Below, piece after piece: positions 56,401 to 62,108 of a stretch of 64,000 bases of DNA. The stretch lies in the NCBI GenBank assembly GCA_943362175.1, contig CALRIU020000003.1:62001-126000 (forward strand), in the 5' to 3' direction. Origin of the DNA: UBA4416 sp943362175. Lineage in GTDB: Bacteria; Bacteroidota; Bacteroidia; B-17B0; Aurantibacillaceae. Both the position numbers and the translations under genes were made by a program. A model generated the notes under the pieces. That model was not told the DNA's origin and did not search any database. It worked only from the letters and a program-made list of their open reading frames with translations. Position 1 is the stretch's first letter. Each line of letters starts with the position of its first letter.

Positions 56401-56798
56401 TCGAGCACCTCAACGTAACATTCTTCGGCGCGCTCGTTCAATGGACCATTGACGACCACGCGCAGAATCTGTTCTTCTTCCGCATCTTCCGGTTTTGGGA
56501 CTACCGGGAAAACAGGCGTATCTATTTCCAGGAAGCCATCCGCATTTGGATAAGCAGTGTACGAGGTATTTTCAGCCTCAATACGCCCCAGCACATTGAA
56601 TACGCCTATGTAATCCTGGGGAACAGGTGTCCCGTCCTCAAACTGAAAACGGAATAGTAATTTTCGGGAAACCGGTGGGAACTCCACCGGGACATAACTA
56701 GTCGCCGTTGTGGCTTCCTCTATTGTCGTAATATTTACCTCGAAGCTGCCAAGATTATTGTAGCCTTCATGAAGTGTAATTCCTTTAAATGTTGACAT
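47430..56798 (-). CDS. Tc toxin subunit A (pore-forming, receptor-binding TcA)
   Basis: 3122 residues, longer than the classical TcA proteins (about 2500). Residues 1 to about 370 are a beta-rich extension not typical of TcA. VRP1-like part with CGCDDCKSGISPFAYMMDLM at about 460-485. ABC-toxin N-terminal and neuraminidase-like/receptor-binding regions in the middle. YYFVPMLLALDQQKRGQFDA (about 2085) precedes the pore region: long helices with a hydrophobic tip ASLVLLQAAVLFQGLSAVAL (about 2590-2610), then RSEEWQFQQQLAGFDIGLA. The C-terminal TcB-binding domain contains NFELTNKFFDYDFPGHYLRL. No signal peptide was seen, so export is by another route. The protein forms a pentameric channel through which the tip is injected. 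Confidence 0.94.
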   Translation of the reverse strand: MSTFKGITLHEGYNNLGSFEVNITTIEEATTATSYVPVEFPPVSRKLLFRFQFEDGTPVPQDYIGVFNVLGRIEAENTSYTAYPNADGFLEIDTPVFPVVPKPEDAEEEQILRVVVNGPLNERAEECYVEVLDASSASVFTLIRDFCVHDGFLCVRSGAGNYYPLYAEIAVNSVIRALHITATGSVFGFSVATGMWGNLGQIELVNIEFPENLTIVEDGFYRTNVDTGLSTSGFAGAGDFEDYSISLLNPGVYLVNISLSVTVEPPVPVYTGTFFNKMPGTLDYIPVTISGAAPVAEDASPTIAEIETISGIDFSTEFKTFLSSKELSTVERVRKAGPITYIDGFPAEDVSAEELNALQAHVDFYSINTDTVQNQRMISQGYNSIYKVANMPKDLFLDAVVNDDLPLFKAAQVHEVVKQNQKLVRNLLAGTLTDLRMADPATPAIAGSNFAGNALGNAVNSCGCDDCKSGISPFAYMMDLMNYAAAHIKHKVSPLYKPGDSKAGFISLISSKFYQPFGTLSVDCETLHHEFCRVRLVTEILEKVVDAAWSGIPAIQKQALETERKQFLQLAYQTILNYAGTSYNELRDVVAMPAGDAKQAAAQKLSDKLRIPLYIPTTSTYTADRMWLTFTGSGIHELTAANLEAIFGFRDTERNVLTNTPLSLFEQWQASDLRDTWKKQDYLFSAYSREEVDPTDDTTFKSNWKPILDPDIIGWDDFTYNTSADAIKIWQHRKEDTDAFLIACLTNMATQISADRRNKILRVPGRNTAMQTLEGNKIWIYDSANWVPFDVLNMKLTGTDSDIFLQNTTSFFNPDGSTPKVRYRRIVNAVSPVTTTTPVLTWADPVIIDALSVGYGKLVSSGDPSLVYATSDSSLAITFDSDRQVSLVLNSVPTSGFSGGQISFIYEVESDLDTTEMLDPEATVDDLFATSQTYTVLTSASTSTNITYTVWEDPALTTGWPVFLTAISNYGKLKQMQTLLASGFHTEEISKVIHDFLHLDNAKFMRMMNLFMKVENYIAAVYSFDRPSTEELYELASIFRCSAKTQLRFDWLKEEIEYDVSGTPLNMMLDSRYFWKSISEPLSGSWDPSLQESPLIDPELMSYDSIVRHPEALSYQAMYISRAGALDGMKSTFQSELGASVSNGFTRILNWINMGNPTAPYTILPYLTLQAIVVDLDSEDVFKQKQATDILWTAFSITAEDFRTVYVIKTNFEGIDPLKVPTPVQIDSVLSILVSCYKRKQFYPTWSSLESSVFYYNVFHLNLAPGRTDTADRREWQRTLAAWNRQPFVQPDLLPPENIKNFVTANWVYTAWNSRNNSLIADYSSLATYLNSMVTDAGTLFDNFKAQLDLVISRTDSFIPPGTLDYIGYFTDLKVTEENGEDIRPYVEQLGMTISEYRYLANIYHVLESTPSVSVPPLLDSEYKDVIDILVHIRNTNLPFAWVLEEYEHNILLGQDYFLIYKPTPDTFPLTDLPVYNQWRSPYADRKAWKDTLEGRIDREQGVKDKWEEVLGEAEDRNMPLLRDALIRALTMSCETWQDAAERLAKTYFIETKDNCCVKHTRVSFALETLQGFIYALQNGIYDGFVSNFSISAPNFKEEWQWLGSYATWRSAVFVFIYPENLLYPTLKRLQSPAFIKLAETVQNANRFSPEDACAAAKEYQEYLDDVQSLEMICSTSVRGNKYADDPNSCCSGETMLNIWGTFFFGQGASGKIYWNYKDKDDNSEGSIRFWEEVPLEKTGVRALGCYAVSERGGAYWEPVKLSLYLFFSFKDAGKLKMGYIKKDVLKPGSKWLDEQETTDLPENTGILPSAITACQTNRDWEDPTFVFSYAKNVSISNSPRGGGSSTAYAYEHVYCSYSWVKDKFTTGTAVNNNEEKPFTVIKHSITPIQGPVATMVFKSQLAFAFRYFNVANGQFYNLGTNCTIIGAYESRELGDTLILIYKDGATLKASKCIFTVLNSLSVIPIPTNTFRIEFNELNKVFPVFGEYLASVTFLVNSYPANLPISAQISATGNVGTETTVSNQIVLVPMYAIEKVQSADCIANMDARTTNVKDAYLANKPIGRTNLKRTIASQEMINEAYYFVPMLLALDQQKRGQFDAALSWYRSIYDYTISLVAKRKIFYGLVLEQSINSTYIQASNWLLDPLNPHLIAQTRANAYTKYTIMNIIQCLYAYADREFTLDTIETVPLARRFYTEALELTRVKELSVKPDACTGAAIGCLTTQTDTASMPGWANLYQKLATDLAGIGYSETIDGLVDEIADLVNTATPETYAANFAEAFELIEAAEPPSPEVLSVTEFLAGRETRINNAYRYLSALTTNDSFNDYAAIQYAEAVASISGLSIENVSEESSQTQLAWLTKAVADNNKEYKFRFANESGRQNLSGDKAFNPLNPTREAYKANIDYTNAPELIGEANPNLPDIFVPEVDYQFCLPENPVYKALELKGNLELYKIFNCRNIAGMVRELDVFAAATDSTTGMPVIGAGGNLVLPGIGTFAPSQYRFRTLIERAKQIAAQAQQMESLFLAALEKEDAENYSQLRARQDLQTAKATVKLQDLRINQANDEKGIADLQLGKATYIQDYYTDLLANGINTFETASLVLLQAAVLFQGLSAVALNYTSTGSALGAVAQGLSTQASILSQMASYQRRSEEWQFQQQLAGFDIGLANQQIKVAEDNIRIVSQEREIAQLNTDHAQDSLDFLKNKFTNAELYRFMGNTLERSYSYMLNLATAIARTAESQLYFERQEQAGPFILNDYWETPSAGSIAGSGDSTDRRGLTGSARLAVDITRLDQYAFETNKRKLQMTKVISLAQNFPSEFQQFRETGVLNFELTNKFFDYDFPGHYLRLIGGVKTTVVGLLPVYDNIKGTLTASNLSYTVIGGTTFQRIPIRRMELDSVALTSATNATGVFEMQPVQGEFMNPFEGMGVESRWEFKMPQFSNRVDYNNIADVLISLDYTALDSYQYRYQVLQELDYSLSFNRGFSFKNNFPDQWYDLADKQPGTPGFEVEIELKREFFPQGIDNLRLDQGSDILLHAVRADGFINEIKGVGLFLSTDAVSFPLTTETQDGNLSVDTSNFGNSPLLKLKLAFNNLTPDNRELFSKEQVTDILMLVACKADLRSYPM

Positions 56799-56832
56799 AA
56801 TGTTTTAATGTTATAAGTGAATACTGTTTTGA

Positions 56833-57786
56833 TTAATTGAACGGATACTGAAGGCCGTCGCCATCGTTATACAATGTTTCGATTTCCTCATTGGTAAGGC
56901 CTCTTCCTTTCCAGACACCGATTTCGTCCATAAGACCTTCCAGTCCCTGTATACCCCACCGGTAAGATCCGAACACAAGGTCACTGGGAGAGGAAATATC
57001 ACCTGTGACAGTAGCCACTCCCATAGAGGTTGTATTAATAAAAAGCTCCAGAATACCCGAAACCCTCCGGGCAACAATGTGATACCATGACCCACTCAGA
57101 ATCGTATGAGAGCAGGTATATTCCAGCGTGCCTCCTATCATAATATTGACCGCCCCTGTTTTGTTAAATTGTATCAGGAAACTTTCCGGGTTATAAAAAC
57201 CGCTATCTACGGGGCAATAAGCACCACTGCTGTTGTTTGCAAGCATCCAGAAACTGAATGTGAAATCGCCTGTACCAAAATCAAAATCAGGGCTTGATGG
57301 AACACTGAGGAAACTTTCTGTTACCCCCGATGCCCCTCCGTTGAACTGTAAGCCGTTGTTTATTTTTCCTGTAGTCCATACCGGCGGAACTGTTCCGGAT
57401 AAACTTCCGGTATGTCCGTTTCCGGTGGCATCAACCGCTGAAGTTCCGGATAACTCATCCAGCATCCAATAAGCAACCAATCCTTCGAGCAAATCGGCAG
57501 TTTGCGATGCCTCTAATTTAGTATTACGATAATAGGCTTCCAGAAATACATCGCTGATCTTACCATCAACAATGTAGTTCACCGGTGAATTGACCTCGAA
57601 CTCAATGCTGAAATCACCTTCGTTATTTGTGAGGCCACTGGCGAGGAAAATTTTTTCCAGCGGCGCCTTATGCCATAATTGTACTTCGATGCCTTCAATT
57701 AATTTTACCTGAGCCGTGTCGTCAGGTTTGTAGATAGAAGCGATATTACCTTCCACCTTAAAGTTTCTTCTAAGAAATGTTTCCAT
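56833..57786 (-). CDS. LamG-domain protein of the Tc operon
   Basis: 317 residues, no signal peptide. The N-terminal about 95 residues form a small beta-sandwich (FKVEGNIASIYKPDDTAQVK, FLASGLTNNEGDFSIEFEV) like the beta-domains of secreted Bacteroidota proteins. The rest is a concanavalin-like LamG domain (LVAYWMLDELSGTSAVDATG, then FTFSFWMLANN, GSWYHIVARR and a terminal LMDEIGVWKGRGLTNEEI). LamG domains bind glycans or proteins. It lies 34 bases before tcA in the same operon, so it may serve as receptor-binding or retention partner of the toxin. I know no such component in the classical Tc systems. Confidence 0.85.
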   Translation of the reverse strand: METFLRRNFKVEGNIASIYKPDDTAQVKLIEGIEVQLWHKAPLEKIFLASGLTNNEGDFSIEFEVNSPVNYIVDGKISDVFLEAYYRNTKLEASQTADLLEGLVAYWMLDELSGTSAVDATGNGHTGSLSGTVPPVWTTGKINNGLQFNGGASGVTESFLSVPSSPDFDFGTGDFTFSFWMLANNSSGAYCPVDSGFYNPESFLIQFNKTGAVNIMIGGTLEYTCSHTILSGSWYHIVARRVSGILELFINTTSMGVATVTGDISSPSDLVFGSYRWGIQGLEGLMDEIGVWKGRGLTNEEIETLYNDGDGLQYPFN

Positions 57787-58178
57787 AAAAAATCTGATTA
57801 AATAAATGAATAATAGGGGAGCTGATTTATGTCAATACGTCTGTAACGGCCGATTATTGCTTTATTACAGGAAAGCTCTTTGCAAAATTCGTTAAATTAA
57901 AAAGCACGGATACTAGGGTATTCCCGAGGGTCACAACGGAGCTTGTTCACGCTCAATAATTTGAGGAAACAATTTTTATAGCAAAAAAATACTACGTTTT
58001 ATAGCAAACAATAAGAAGCAACGATTATTGTATAAACAATACACAATTATTGCAAAATAAGCTCTCCAAATACAATAGCACTGTCAGGCATTCTCATTAA
58101 TGAGTATTTTTACTTAACCGCTTCGTTTAATAAGACAATTTTATAATTTAATAGTCCCCTCCCCGTTTATTAATTATC
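57787..58178. promoter_or_regulatory. Divergent promoter region of the Tc operon and its LuxR-type neighbour
   Basis: 392 AT-rich bases between the LamG gene and the divergent regulator. No ORF. A GAATTTTG element (minus strand, 57882-57875) is one base off the TAnnTTTG consensus and lies 88 bases upstream of the LamG ATG. The palindrome at 57912-57927 lies 29 bases further upstream, where an activator would sit. Confidence 0.45.
57912..57927. promoter_or_regulatory. Palindrome upstream of the Tc operon, similar to the CAAGG sites
   Basis: CTAGGGTATTCCCGAG has GGGTATTCCC at its centre, resembling CAAGGGTAAACCCTTT (site 4). It lies 126 bases upstream of the LamG start, close to the spacing of sites 1, 2 and 4. 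Confidence 0.4.
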
Positions 58179-58778
58179 ATGAAACAGATCAGGATCATCC
58201 TTGCAGAAAGCTCCAGGCTCTTCAGGCAGCTTTTGATACCCGCATTGCATGAACAACATATAGATACCATAGCAGAAGCCGAAACAGGCGCACAACTTAT
58301 CCAACTAATTGATCTCAAATTACCAGATGTAGTTCTGCTCGAAATGGGCTTATGTGACATCCAGGCTTTTTTATTCATTAAAAACCGTTACCCGCGCTTA
58401 AAGATTATACTGATCAATAGCCATTCTGCGGATTCACCCACAAACTTTTTATACGAACATCAGACAGAGGCTATTCTTTCAAAAAATACAGATATGGATA
58501 CGATGATCGACCGGATCCGTAAAGTCCATTACAATCGGTATATGAATGAAAAGAGATGCCTGCCAAAAGAAAACAACATCCTATTCAGTCAACGGGAAAC
58601 TGAACTGATTCCGCTAATCATGGATGGAAAATCAAACAGGGAAATCGCCAAATGCATGAACATCTGCGATAAGGCAGTAGAAGCCCACAAGAAAAACATC
58701 TTTAAAAAAACAAAAACAAAAGGTACGATTACCTTCATTTTGTTTGCCATCAGGCAAGGACTCTACTATCTGAAATAA
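58179..58778 (+). CDS. LuxR-type regulator with degenerate receiver (Asp to Glu)
   Basis: 199 residues, receiver plus LuxR HTH. The receiver keeps Lys (AILSKNTD) and the Ser (IINSHS-like ILINSHSAD), but the acidic pair is LAESS instead of VDDH, and the phosphoacceptor position reads PDVVLLEMGL, with Glu (GAA codon, plus-strand 58351-58353) where Asp should be. The HTH has LFSQRETELIPLIMDGKSNRE and recognition helix DKAVEAHKKNIFKKT. It may be active without phosphorylation. It is divergent from the Tc operon, with no kinase next to it, and is the natural candidate for its regulator. Confidence 0.88.
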   Translation: MKQIRIILAESSRLFRQLLIPALHEQHIDTIAEAETGAQLIQLIDLKLPDVVLLEMGLCDIQAFLFIKNRYPRLKIILINSHSADSPTNFLYEHQTEAILSKNTDMDTMIDRIRKVHYNRYMNEKRCLPKENNILFSQRETELIPLIMDGKSNREIAKCMNICDKAVEAHKKNIFKKTKTKGTITFILFAIRQGLYYLK

Positions 58779-58800
58779 ACGTCATGGGTGAATAGGGAAA

Positions 58801-61455
58801 CTACCCCCCGATCAATCGCCGGATATCATTGAGCTTCATAAGCGCTTCCACCGGCGTGAGGGTATTGATGTCGGTTTTCAGGAGCTCATCTTTTACCTGC
58901 TCCAACACCGGGTCGTTGAGCTGGAAAAAGCTCAGCTGGTAATCGGCCTTGCTCTTCGTTTTGGCAAGGGCTTTATCCATTCCTTCCTCATCGGTACCTG
59001 CTGCCACGGTTTCCACTTCCGACAATTCCAGCTCATGGTCCTTCTCGAGTTTCTTTAAGATCTCGTTGGCGCGCTCCACCACCTGCTTCGGCATACCGGC
59101 CATACGGGCGACGTGGATCCCGAAGCTGTGCTCGCTACCGCCTTCCTGCAGCTTGCGCAGGAAAATAATTTTGTTGTTGGATTCTTTCACCGACACATTG
59201 AAATTTTTGATGCGCGGGAAATAAGTACACATTTCATTGAGCTCGTGGTAGTGCGTGGCGAAGAGGGTCTTGGCCCTGTTCTTAGGCTGTGCGTGCAGGT
59301 ATTCGGCGATGGCCCAGGCAATGGAGATCCCATCATAGGTGCTGGTGCCGCGGCCGATCTCATCGAGCAGGATGAGGCTACGGTCGCTCAGGTTATTCAG
59401 GATACTGGCGGTTTCATTCATCTCCACCATAAAGGTTGATTCGCCGGAAGAGATGTTGTCGCTGGCACCCACACGGGTAAAGATCTTATCGACGATCCCG
59501 ATCTCCGCACTCTGCGCGGGCACATAACAGCCGATCTGCGCCATCAGCGTGATCAGTGCCACCTGCCTCAGCAAGGCGGATTTACCGCTCATGTTGGGGC
59601 CCGTGATCATCATCACCTGCTGTGTTTCGTTATCGAGGTACACGGAGTTGCTCACATAATCGATGCCTACCGGCAATTGCTTTTCGATCACCGGGTGACG
59701 GCCCTCCTTAATATCGATCGCATAATCGTTGGTGAGTACCGGGCGTACATAACGGTTATCTTTCGCCAGCTTGGCAAAGGACTGCAGGCAGTCGAGCCTG
59801 GCGATGAGCGAGGCGTTGAGCTGGATCGGGATGATGTAATCAATGAGATCGCGCACCAGGGCTTCGTAGAGGCCCTGCTCCAGCACGGCGATTTTATCTT
59901 CGGCGCCTAATATTTTTTCCTCGTACACTTTCAGCTCAGGAGTAATATAACGCTCGGCATTGGTGAGCGTCTGCTTGCGGATCCAGTCCTGCGGCACTTT
60001 ATCCTTATGCACATTGGTCACTTCCAGGTAATAGCCGAACACATTGTTGTAGGATACTTTTAATGATGAGATGCCCGTACGCTCGGTTTCACGCTGCTGG
60101 ATCTGCAAGAGGTAATCCTTCCCTGAAAAAGCAATGGACCTTAGTTCATCAAGCTCGGCATTGACACCTTTGCTGATGACATTCCCTTTGTTAAGTAATA
60201 CCGGCGCCTCTTCATTCAACTCATTCTGCAGGCGGTCGCGCATGAGGAGGCATGGGTTCAATTGCTCGGCGATCTTTTGCAGGGAATGATTTTCGCAGGG
60301 CGCCAGCAGCTCTTTCACGGTTTCAATGGTATTAAGAGCACGCTTCAGCTGCACCAGCTCACGCGGGTTGATCTTGCCGGCAGCTACTTTGGAGATCAAA
60401 CGCTCCAGATCACCGATCTCTTCAAAATGATTGCTTACCTGCGATTGCAGCTCGCTGTTGGCTCCGAAAAAGCTCACCACATCGAGGCGCTCATTGATGA
60501 GCTCCAGTTGCTTGAGCGGCAGGGCCAGCCAGCGCTTGAGCAAACGCGAGCCCATCGGGCTCACCGTAGTGTCGATGATATCGATCAGGCATTTGCCATT
60601 ATCGTGGCTGCTGCCAAACAGCTCCAGGTTCCGAACGGTAAAGCGGTCGAGCCACACGTACTGGTCTTCCTCCACGCGCGATACAGACGTGATGTGCTGC
60701 AGGCGGTCGTGCTTGGTTTCGCCCAGGTAATGCAGAATCGCACCGCAGCTGGAAATCGCCATCGGCAAATGCTCGATGCCAAAGCCTTTTAAGGAAATCG
60801 TCCCGAATTGCTTGGTGAGGGCCTCGAAACCGAAATCACGGGTAAAGGCCCAGTCATCCAGGCCGAAGGTATAGAAACGGTCGCCAATGAGGTTCATCAA
60901 CGTCTGACGCTTGTTCTTTTCAAACAGAATCTCGTTGGGCTTGAAGCTCTGGATCAGCTTTTCAATATAGGTATGCGAGCCTTCCGCCACGAGGAACTCC
61001 CCGGTAGATACATCCAGGAAAGAAGCTCCGGCCCGGTCTTTATCCAGGTGAATGCTCGCAAGGAAATTATTTGTTTTGTGCTCGAGCACCTTGTCATTGA
61101 AGCTCACGCCCGGGGTCACAAGCTCGGTGATACCACGCTTGACAATGCCTTTCACCATCTTCGGATCTTCGAGCTGATCGCAGATGGCAACACGGTAACC
61201 CGCACGCACAAGCTTGGGCAGATAGGTATCGATGCTATGGTGCGGAAAGCCTGCCAGCTCAATGTGCGACGCAGATCCATTGGCGCGCTTGGTAAGCGTG
61301 ATGCCCAGTATTTTGGAAGCCCTTACAGCATCCTCTCCAAATGTTTCATAAAAGTCGCCTACACGAAACAGCAAAATGGCATCCGGGTATTTTCCTTTTA
61401 CCTCATTGTATTGTTTCATTAAAGGGGTTTCCTTGACTTCTCCGCTCTTTGCCAT
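58801..61455 (-). CDS. mutS: DNA mismatch repair ATPase MutS
   Basis: 884 residues, full length. The mismatch-recognition domain has LLFRVGDFYETFGEDA with the Phe-x-Glu (YETF). Connector, lever and clamp domains follow. The ATPase domain has Walker A GPNMSGKSALLRQVAL, Walker B LILLDEIGRGTSTYDGISIA and the FATHYHEL signature. It recognises mismatches and recruits MutL. The C-terminal part ends PVEALMKLNDIRRLIGG, as in Bacteroidota MutS1. It ends 22 bases after the regulator gene on the opposite strand. Confidence 0.97.
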   Translation of the reverse strand: MAKSGEVKETPLMKQYNEVKGKYPDAILLFRVGDFYETFGEDAVRASKILGITLTKRANGSASHIELAGFPHHSIDTYLPKLVRAGYRVAICDQLEDPKMVKGIVKRGITELVTPGVSFNDKVLEHKTNNFLASIHLDKDRAGASFLDVSTGEFLVAEGSHTYIEKLIQSFKPNEILFEKNKRQTLMNLIGDRFYTFGLDDWAFTRDFGFEALTKQFGTISLKGFGIEHLPMAISSCGAILHYLGETKHDRLQHITSVSRVEEDQYVWLDRFTVRNLELFGSSHDNGKCLIDIIDTTVSPMGSRLLKRWLALPLKQLELINERLDVVSFFGANSELQSQVSNHFEEIGDLERLISKVAAGKINPRELVQLKRALNTIETVKELLAPCENHSLQKIAEQLNPCLLMRDRLQNELNEEAPVLLNKGNVISKGVNAELDELRSIAFSGKDYLLQIQQRETERTGISSLKVSYNNVFGYYLEVTNVHKDKVPQDWIRKQTLTNAERYITPELKVYEEKILGAEDKIAVLEQGLYEALVRDLIDYIIPIQLNASLIARLDCLQSFAKLAKDNRYVRPVLTNDYAIDIKEGRHPVIEKQLPVGIDYVSNSVYLDNETQQVMMITGPNMSGKSALLRQVALITLMAQIGCYVPAQSAEIGIVDKIFTRVGASDNISSGESTFMVEMNETASILNNLSDRSLILLDEIGRGTSTYDGISIAWAIAEYLHAQPKNRAKTLFATHYHELNEMCTYFPRIKNFNVSVKESNNKIIFLRKLQEGGSEHSFGIHVARMAGMPKQVVERANEILKKLEKDHELELSEVETVAAGTDEEGMDKALAKTKSKADYQLSFFQLNDPVLEQVKDELLKTDINTLTPVEALMKLNDIRRLIGG

Positions 61456-61457
61456 AA

Positions 61458-62081
61458 ATGATATTCAAATCACTAAGATACGCCATCTGTGGGCTGTACA
61501 GGGAGTATTTTTTTAACAGGAAGGCGCATATTGTTAATATGTTCACGGCTAATCCATTGAAAAAACCTTTCTTGAAAAACAAACCTGACAGCAATGATAA
61601 GACGCTTATCGAACATCGCTTTGTTTACATAATGGGCGCCCGGGCGGGCTGTTGCGACTCGCTCTTTTTTGCCCTCCGGGGACAAAAAAGGAGCTCAGAC
61701 AAATCGCAACATTGCCAAATACCTGCCTCAGAACGTCGACACCTCATCCGAAGAAAAAAAGTCGACATCCTCAATTACATTCAAAGCAATATCTACGAAA
61801 ACGAAAAGATCCGCACGGAAGCCATCAGCAGGCATTTCGGCATTTCCGAAAATTACCTGGGCCGCTATTTCAAAAAGCATTGCGGGGAAACCATGCAGTC
61901 GTATATAAACCAATACAAGACCACGCTGATCGAGCATCGCCTCAAACACAGCGACAAGCGTATCAATGAGATCGTTTCCGAATTGGGCTTCACCGACGAA
62001 AGCCATTTGAATAAATTCTTCAAACAACAAAAAGGCATGAGCCCAAAGACTTTCCGCGAATCCTGTTCGGCAAAAGCCTGA
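61458..62081 (+). CDS. AraC-family HTH protein, N-terminus uncertain or lost
   Basis: The C-terminal about 110 residues are a clear AraC DNA-binding domain (EAISRHFGISENYLGRYFKK, IVSELGFTDESHLNKFFKQQ, GMSPKTFRES). The preceding 100 residues look non-coding: the first ATG (61458) is only 2 bases from the divergent mutS ATG, and a 60-bp palindromic element lies inside the frame. Other in-frame ATGs are at 61539 and 61632; none lies after the palindrome. It may be a 5'-truncated regulator whose sensory domain was replaced, or a small AraC protein with a shorter start. Regulatory target unknown. Confidence 0.6.
   Translation: MIFKSLRYAICGLYREYFFNRKAHIVNMFTANPLKKPFLKNKPDSNDKTLIEHRFVYIMGARAGCCDSLFFALRGQKRSSDKSQHCQIPASERRHLIRRKKVDILNYIQSNIYENEKIRTEAISRHFGISENYLGRYFKKHCGETMQSYINQYKTTLIEHRLKHSDKRINEIVSELGFTDESHLNKFFKQQKGMSPKTFRESCSAKA
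61651..61710. repeat. 60-bp imperfect palindrome (possible interspersed repeat)
   Basis: The outer arms GTTGCGA (61651-61657) and TCGCAAC (61704-61710) and inner arms TTTTTTG/CAAAAAA (61665-61671 / 61683-61689) fold into one long stem with GCTC/GAGC between. The form, with GGAGCTCAGACA on the right side, resembles short interspersed palindromic repeats that I recall from Bacteroidota genomes; only one copy is in this window. Confidence 0.5.
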
Positions 62082-62108
62082 CCTTAAACACACGTTCAGA
62101 ACGAACCA

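Noticed and set aside
47430..56798. TcA as an active sialidase, because such proteins are often labelled neuraminidase-like
   Set aside because: No Asp-box repeats or sialidase active-site pattern was seen; the label refers to a structural region of TcA, not to enzyme activity.
34664..57786. Contractile injection system or phage-tail-like cluster
   Set aside because: No sheath, tube, baseplate or AAA ATPase genes are present; only Tc and Rhs components were found.
58787..58806. GGG/CCC stretch near the mutS 3' end as another operator
   Set aside because: The spacing and arms do not match the CAAGG palindrome, and it lies at the ends of two converging genes, not in front of a start.
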